From assembly GCA_964527215.1 (NCBI GenBank), contig CAZGNZ010000067.1, positions 1-10,908 on the forward strand: a DNA stretch of 10,908 nucleotides, written 5' to 3'. Shown here piece after piece: positions 7,112 to 10,908 of the stretch. Each line of letters starts with the position of its first letter. Position 1 is the first letter of the stretch. The notes under the pieces are model-generated. The model had not been told where the DNA came from and made no database searches. It saw only the letters and a list, made by a program, of their open reading frames with translations. The DNA comes from CAZGNZ01 sp964527215. Its GTDB lineage: Bacteria > Fidelibacterota > Marinisomatia > SCGC-AAA003-L08 > JACNLC01. The position numbers and the translations under genes were made by a program.

Positions 7112-8476
7112 TTATCTGCTGTCATACACTGCATACTCCCAGGGTCCGATGGCCCAGGTTTCCTCAGAAGTATCCAAAGTGAATGAACCGCTGTACCGGC
7201 TCATATCAGGCAGTAAATCTGCATCGTTCCGAAAACTGAACCGGACTGTTTCAGGTGACAGATTGAATACAGCAAGCACATGATGGGTATTTTTGCTGCG
7301 GGAAACCACGAGGATTTCCTGATCATGGCTTGTGTGAAGGCGGACAATATCACCCCCGGCTGCACCGTTCCAGAGTGCCTGATTGCCGCGTTTCAGTTTC
7401 AGGTGTCGTGAAATCACATCCGCCATTGGATCCTGTTTCCATTCAATCTCATCCTTTTCAAAAAAGGAAAGGGCTTTGCTGAGTCCGGCTTCCTGTCCGC
7501 TGTAAATCAATGGCATACCTGGAAGAATCGTTGACAGCACTGTAAACAACTCCAGTCCGTCACCCAGACGTTCCGGTGCAGTTCCGTTCCAGCTGTTTTC
7601 GTCATGATTGGTCGTAAACAGCATTCGGTATGCATTCGGATGATACTCTGATTTTTCCTTCTGAATTTCTTCAAACAGATCGTTGGCATTTTGATCACCT
7701 GCAGCAATTTTATTCATCGAATCCTTGAACTGCCAGCCATAAGTCATATCAAATGCGTGATTATGCAGTTCTGGTTCATGGGCTTCCGCCAGCATGAAAA
7801 CCGGTTTTATTTTATCCAGTTCGGTTCGAGCCTGTTCCCAGAACGCCGTCGGTACAAGCGCGGCTACATCGCAGCGATATCCGTCGATGTCAAATTCTTC
7901 CACCCAGAATTTCAATGCTGAAATCATTTCATCCCACAGCTGTCTGCTGCCGTAATCCAGATCAATCACGTCGCTCCAGTCTTCCATCGGGGGAACAAAA
8001 TTTCCGGCATCATCCCTGGTGTAAAATTCCGGATGTGTTTCTGTCCATTGATGATCCCATGCGGTGTGATTGGCCACCCAGTCAATGATGATTTTCATAT
8101 CGAAATCGTGGATCCTCTGGACCAGCATTTGAAAATCCTCCGGGGTGCCGAATTCAGGATTGAGACCGGTATAATCACGTACTGAGTAATAGGAACCCAG
8201 AGTCCCTTTGCGATTCAGTTCACCAATCGGGTGGATTGGCATCAGCCAGAGAATGTCAACTCCCAGCTCTTTCAGTCTGGGCAGGTGCGGGAGAAAGGCC
8301 TGAATGGTTCCTTCAGGGGTGTACTGCCGCAGATTGACCTCGTAAATGGACGCATTGCGTGACCATTCCGGATGATGGGCGCAGGACTCAGAGTGAACGG
8401 GTTTGCGGCATGAAAATCCTGCAAAAATGAGTATTCCCAGCAGCAGAGTGAGGAGAAAAAGGCGATATTGATTCAT
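7112..8476 (-). CDS. Alpha-amylase family (GH13) glycoside hydrolase, probable lipoprotein
   Basis: All four GH13 signatures are present (numbering from ATG 8476, 454 aa): region I D-W-V-A-N-H (132-137), region II GYRCDVAALVP with nucleophile Asp203, region III FMLAEA with acid/base Glu231, region IV TTNHDENS with Asp292. GH13 enzymes hydrolyse or transfer alpha-glucans; I cannot give the exact activity. The N-terminus MNQYRLFLLTLLLGILIFAG runs into F-S-C, with Cys23 as a probable lipidation site (lipobox GFSC is slightly unusual), so the enzyme is likely membrane-anchored outside the cytoplasm. A small beta-sandwich C domain follows the barrel. The frame extends to a TTG at 8500, but the ATG gives a normal signal peptide; neither has a Shine-Dalgarno. 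It lies 47 bp after the PNGase F-like gene. Confidence 0.95.
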   Translation of the reverse strand: MNQYRLFLLTLLLGILIFAGFSCRKPVHSESCAHHPEWSRNASIYEVNLRQYTPEGTIQAFLPHLPRLKELGVDILWLMPIHPIGELNRKGTLGSYYSVRDYTGLNPEFGTPEDFQMLVQRIHDFDMKIIIDWVANHTAWDHQWTETHPEFYTRDDAGNFVPPMEDWSDVIDLDYGSRQLWDEMISALKFWVEEFDIDGYRCDVAALVPTAFWEQARTELDKIKPVFMLAEAHEPELHNHAFDMTYGWQFKDSMNKIAAGDQNANDLFEEIQKEKSEYHPNAYRMLFTTNHDENSWNGTAPERLGDGLELFTVLSTILPGMPLIYSGQEAGLSKALSFFEKDEIEWKQDPMADVISRHLKLKRGNQALWNGAAGGDIVRLHTSHDQEILVVSRSKNTHHVLAVFNLSPETVRFSFRNDADLLPDMSRYSGSFTLDTSEETWAIGPWEYAVYDSR

Positions 8477-8491
8477 GGCAGTTTTCACATG

Positions 8492-8508
8492 TTTTAACAA
8501 TGTTAAAA
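8492..8508. repeat. AT-rich inverted repeat between the PNGase F-like and GH13 genes
   Basis: TTTTAAC (8492-8498) and GTTAAAA (8502-8508) form a perfect 7-bp stem with a 3-nt loop. On the minus strand a run of eight T precedes the stem and does not follow it, so it is not a standard terminator. It overlaps the alternative TTG start of the GH13 gene. It may affect translation or be chance in AT-rich DNA. Confidence 0.4.
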
Positions 8509-8523
8509 AAAATGGCAGTAAAG

Positions 8524-10197
8524 TTACGGCAATCGACCAACACGGAATCCGAGAAACAGCTCATCTCCGAAATCGGCTGGAAACCGGCGGATCAATTCGC
8601 CGTCTGTGGTTTGAAACTGAATTTCACCATTGATGCCCACCCATTCCGGATGACTGCTGCGCAGCCACCAATGTCTGGAAATCCCGTCTTCCATATCATC
8701 CAGAAACCGAAATTCATACCAGCCTTCAGGCAGACTGACCTGAAAATTGTAGCTGGTACTGTCGAGAAACGTGTCGTAGTAGAAAAAAACGGTACCGTTG
8801 ATGTCAGATATGATGGCTGTGTTCTCTTTAGAGCGATTGACGTCATTGGTGAAAATATGCAGGATGAAATCGGACTCAATGACCAGTGGTTCCGGGATAC
8901 TGCTTGACATTTTGTTGTTGCCAGGATTTTGGTCTGTTGTCTGGTTTGGTGCACTCAGATGAACTTCAAACCGACGATCCGATGCAAGCCCTGTCCAGTC
9001 CGGTACCGGCAGTGTTATGAGTTCTTCTTCATAAAAATTCAGACTGCCGTGCCAGTGGGTTTTGGATTTTACTCCATTGGACAGACCATATTGAATTGTG
9101 AGCGTCTGCAGCGGCAGAGACCCGGAATTTCTGATTTTTATAATGGGTGCCGAGAAGGACGGATTTTGGCGGCTGTGGGCCTGGACGGCAGTCGGTTTTA
9201 AAATATCAATCAGTTCGACATCATACTGGAAATTGGGCGGACCAAATGAGAAAAGCTGGTGAGACATTCGGAAATCTCCGCTGCTTTCGCCATTATCCTG
9301 AAACGGTTCAACTGCATAGTCGATGAGCATGGTATCTCCCGGCTGAACCAGTTGGGTGATTTCAAATTCATACTCATCCACTTTTGTACCCGGGCACCAG
9401 CCGGCCCGATCAAACGGCCAGGTCCCTCCCTGCGGAAAAATTGGATTATGACCGCAATCTTTCCAGACGTTCCAGCGCAGTTTTTCCCATTTATTGATAT
9501 AATATGTGTGGGTTTTGCTGTCCCATTCGCAGCAGTTGAATGGTCCGTGGTGTCCGTGTCCGGAAATGCGGGCCAGCAGCCGGAAGCCGGCGGCGTCCGG
9601 ATCGAGTACAAGCGCCCGTTCTTTCAGCAGGCTGTCGGAAGCCAGATATTCATATTTGTAATTCCCGTACGGGTAAATATTTTTCACTGACCGCACCTGC
9701 CGAACTGGTGTTCCCGGGATAAAGTGAAATTTCAGATCCAGCAATTCCTGATTGTTACCTGTCTTGATCTCACGGCTGCCTTTAAGCAGCGGTGCATAAC
9801 GGGTCACGTCATAAGTCCATACCCATCCGGTTTCTCCGCCAAGTTCCAGCCTTTTTCCGTAGGGTGTTACAAAACTGCCCAAACTGAAAACCTCAGTGGA
9901 ATCACCCGCCGGTACTTTCAGAAATGTATCCCAGATGTAATCCCATTCACCGCAGGGGTATTCATCCGCCTTGGTAGTGGAATCGCATTTCAATGTCTGA
10001 GTCATCAGTATTTTTGACCAGGTGTGATCATCATCAGGAAACTGGACAAAGGATGTATATTGAGCTCCCCAGCCTTCTGGACTGGGCATATCAAAAGAAA
10101 TTACCGGAACGGTGAGGGTATCTTGTGGATCATGGCTGTGATCCGCGTACCCGATGTGAAAACAGCACAGCAAGAGAATGATGATAAAAAATGACAT
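8524..10197 (-). CDS. PNGase F-related secreted protein
   Basis: This 557-residue protein has an N-terminal signal peptide (MSFFIIILLLCCFHIGYA) and the two-domain PNGase F fold in its first ~325 residues. Compared with Flavobacterium PNGase F from memory: CGEWDY (82-87) aligns with CDEWDR, giving Asp86 for catalytic Asp60; SFVTPYG with RFITPYW; ISGHGHHGPF and CCEW (223-225) with ISGWGHAKPY and CAEW, giving Glu224 for Glu206; FDRAGWCPG (262-270) with PDRAGWCPG. The region of Glu118 is shorter and no equivalent is obvious. PNGase F cleaves the Asn-GlcNAc bond of N-glycoproteins. The extra C-terminus holds an Ig-like stretch (~328-432) and a LPEGWYEFRFLDDMEDGI motif (489-506) common in secreted Bacteroidota proteins. 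It is the first gene of the series; the Shine-Dalgarno is weak. Amidase activity is likely but unproven. Confidence 0.92.
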   Translation of the reverse strand: MSFFIIILLLCCFHIGYADHSHDPQDTLTVPVISFDMPSPEGWGAQYTSFVQFPDDDHTWSKILMTQTLKCDSTTKADEYPCGEWDYIWDTFLKVPAGDSTEVFSLGSFVTPYGKRLELGGETGWVWTYDVTRYAPLLKGSREIKTGNNQELLDLKFHFIPGTPVRQVRSVKNIYPYGNYKYEYLASDSLLKERALVLDPDAAGFRLLARISGHGHHGPFNCCEWDSKTHTYYINKWEKLRWNVWKDCGHNPIFPQGGTWPFDRAGWCPGTKVDEYEFEITQLVQPGDTMLIDYAVEPFQDNGESSGDFRMSHQLFSFGPPNFQYDVELIDILKPTAVQAHSRQNPSFSAPIIKIRNSGSLPLQTLTIQYGLSNGVKSKTHWHGSLNFYEEELITLPVPDWTGLASDRRFEVHLSAPNQTTDQNPGNNKMSSSIPEPLVIESDFILHIFTNDVNRSKENTAIISDINGTVFFYYDTFLDSTSYNFQVSLPEGWYEFRFLDDMEDGISRHWWLRSSHPEWVGINGEIQFQTTDGELIRRFPADFGDELFLGFRVGRLP

Positions 10198-10480
10198 TGG
10201 ATCGGCCTGTATTTATTCATTCATAGGACAGTAAAAATATCTCAATTTCAGCAGATGAACGGAGTAAAATATTTTTGACCGCAAAAGGGGGATTACGGCC
10301 GGCAGGTAGTCTGAAAATGTTAACAGAAATTCAATAAGTGAGGTGTTGCCCATCCGGATAGCACCGCCAAATGCATAGTATATACAGAGGATGAATTCTC
10401 GGTACTGATGATTTGCCCCGCTGACTGCCGGTTAGTGGTTTGGGATCGGTGTATTCTGAACGTCCCCGCCATTTGGCCTC
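10198..10480. other. Upstream region of the minus-strand gene cluster
   Basis: This gene-free stretch separates the first gene of the cluster from the right-hand repeat and should carry the cluster promoter. It is AT-rich near the gene (10201-10275), but I find no -35/-10 pair or Bacteroidota-type TTTG/TANNTTTG pair good enough to call. No operator-like palindrome was recognised. Confidence 0.5.
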
Positions 10481-10908
10481 TTTCCCCTGAGGTGGGTGGG
10501 GGTTTGGGATGGGTGGACGCGGGGAATCTTTCAATCTGAGGTTCCACAGATCACCAGTATAAATCAAATCCACAGCCCTGAAGGGGCTGAAGTACGTCAG
10601 CCCGGGGGCATCGCCCCGGGAACCGGATAGAATTACGGCCGAACCCTGAAGGGGTGCAGGCAAAAAAAACCTGAAGGATCGGGTGTTGTCAATTGGTCGA
10701 GCAGTTGGATGGGTTTGGGAAAACCGTCCGTTTTCAGTGTCAGTTGTTAATTGATCTTTTTCAAGTTTCCGGTTTCAAGTTTCAAATTTCGTTCCTTCCC
10801 CGTCTGATTTTCGACGGGACGAGTTTATGTTGAAAATTGAAAAAAAAATTTTGACTTATCAATACAAAAATTTGCTCCCAAGAATGGAGGTTAGCATATT
10901 ATACAGAA
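10481..10908. repeat. Long dispersed repeat, copy 2 (runs to window edge)
   Basis: From 10495 onward this matches 1401-1815 in the same orientation, with few substitutions (for example GGACGCGG for GGAAGCGG, GTTCCTTC for GTTTCTTC) and one base fewer in the A/T run near 10845. The left end, TTTCCCCTGAGGTGGG, is a diverged form of TTCCCCGGGAGTGG in copy 1. The match continues to the last base, so the true right end may lie outside. It carries the same hairpins and the same minus-strand open frame (10663 leftward), whose C-terminal part differs from that of copy 1. Confidence 0.9.
10799..10828. repeat. Short dispersed hairpin module, copy 3
   Basis: This is an exact copy of 964-993 and 1705-1734 (CCCGTC, loop TGATTTTC, GACGGG, ACGAGTTTAT), located inside the right half of the second long repeat. 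Confidence 0.7.

Noticed and set aside
8492..8523. Possible rho-independent terminator after the PNGase F-like gene
   Set aside because: On the minus strand the T-run lies before the stem, the wrong order, and the stem is purely AT-rich.
10198..10330. Promoter of the gene cluster
   Set aside because: TTGAGA and several TA-rich words exist but no pair has acceptable spacing and sequence; calling one would be arbitrary.

Overview
The window has three parts: a CRISPR array at the left edge, about 1.5 kb of repeat-rich DNA without convincing genes, and six genes on the minus strand that fill most of the rest. A second copy of the main repeat closes the right edge. The protein set (a secreted PNGase F-like enzyme, a GH13 lipoprotein, an S9 peptidase with a signal peptide, a patatin), mostly weak Shine-Dalgarno sequences and abundant intergenic repeats suggest a Gram-negative bacterium, possibly of the FCB group (for example Marinimicrobia, KSB1 or Calditrichota-like). 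That placement is a low-confidence guess.

Positions 1-705 hold nine identical 37-nt repeats, one truncated repeat and nine complete spacers. The repeat ends in ATTGAGAC, which resembles the 8-nt crRNA 5' tag of several type I and III systems, so the array is probably transcribed left to right with its leader outside the window. There are no cas genes here. One spacer occurs twice, a partial spacer at the left edge matches the end of another, and the last repeat is cut off where a dispersed genomic repeat begins.

Positions 706-2209 are a mosaic of repeats: a fragment and a full copy of a ~430-bp element, two copies of an ~80-bp element with a 24-nt palindrome, and a short CCCGTC/GACGGG hairpin module. 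The ~430-bp element recurs in the same orientation at 10481-10908, so near-identical direct repeats bracket the gene cluster.

The minus-strand cluster reads, in transcription order: PNGase F-related secreted protein (10197-8524), GH13 amylase-family lipoprotein (8476-7112), S9 prolyl oligopeptidase-family peptidase (7028-5070), patatin-like phospholipase (5038-3701), an unrecognised protein with a possible HEAT-like C-terminus (3624-2818), and a GNAT acetyltransferase (2650-2210). Gaps are short (about 30-85 bp for the first five genes, 167 bp before the last), so one or two transcription units are likely. The first three products carry export signals and together look suited to breaking down glycoproteins and oligosaccharides outside the cytoplasm. 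The patatin, the unrecognised protein and the acetyltransferase show no export signal.
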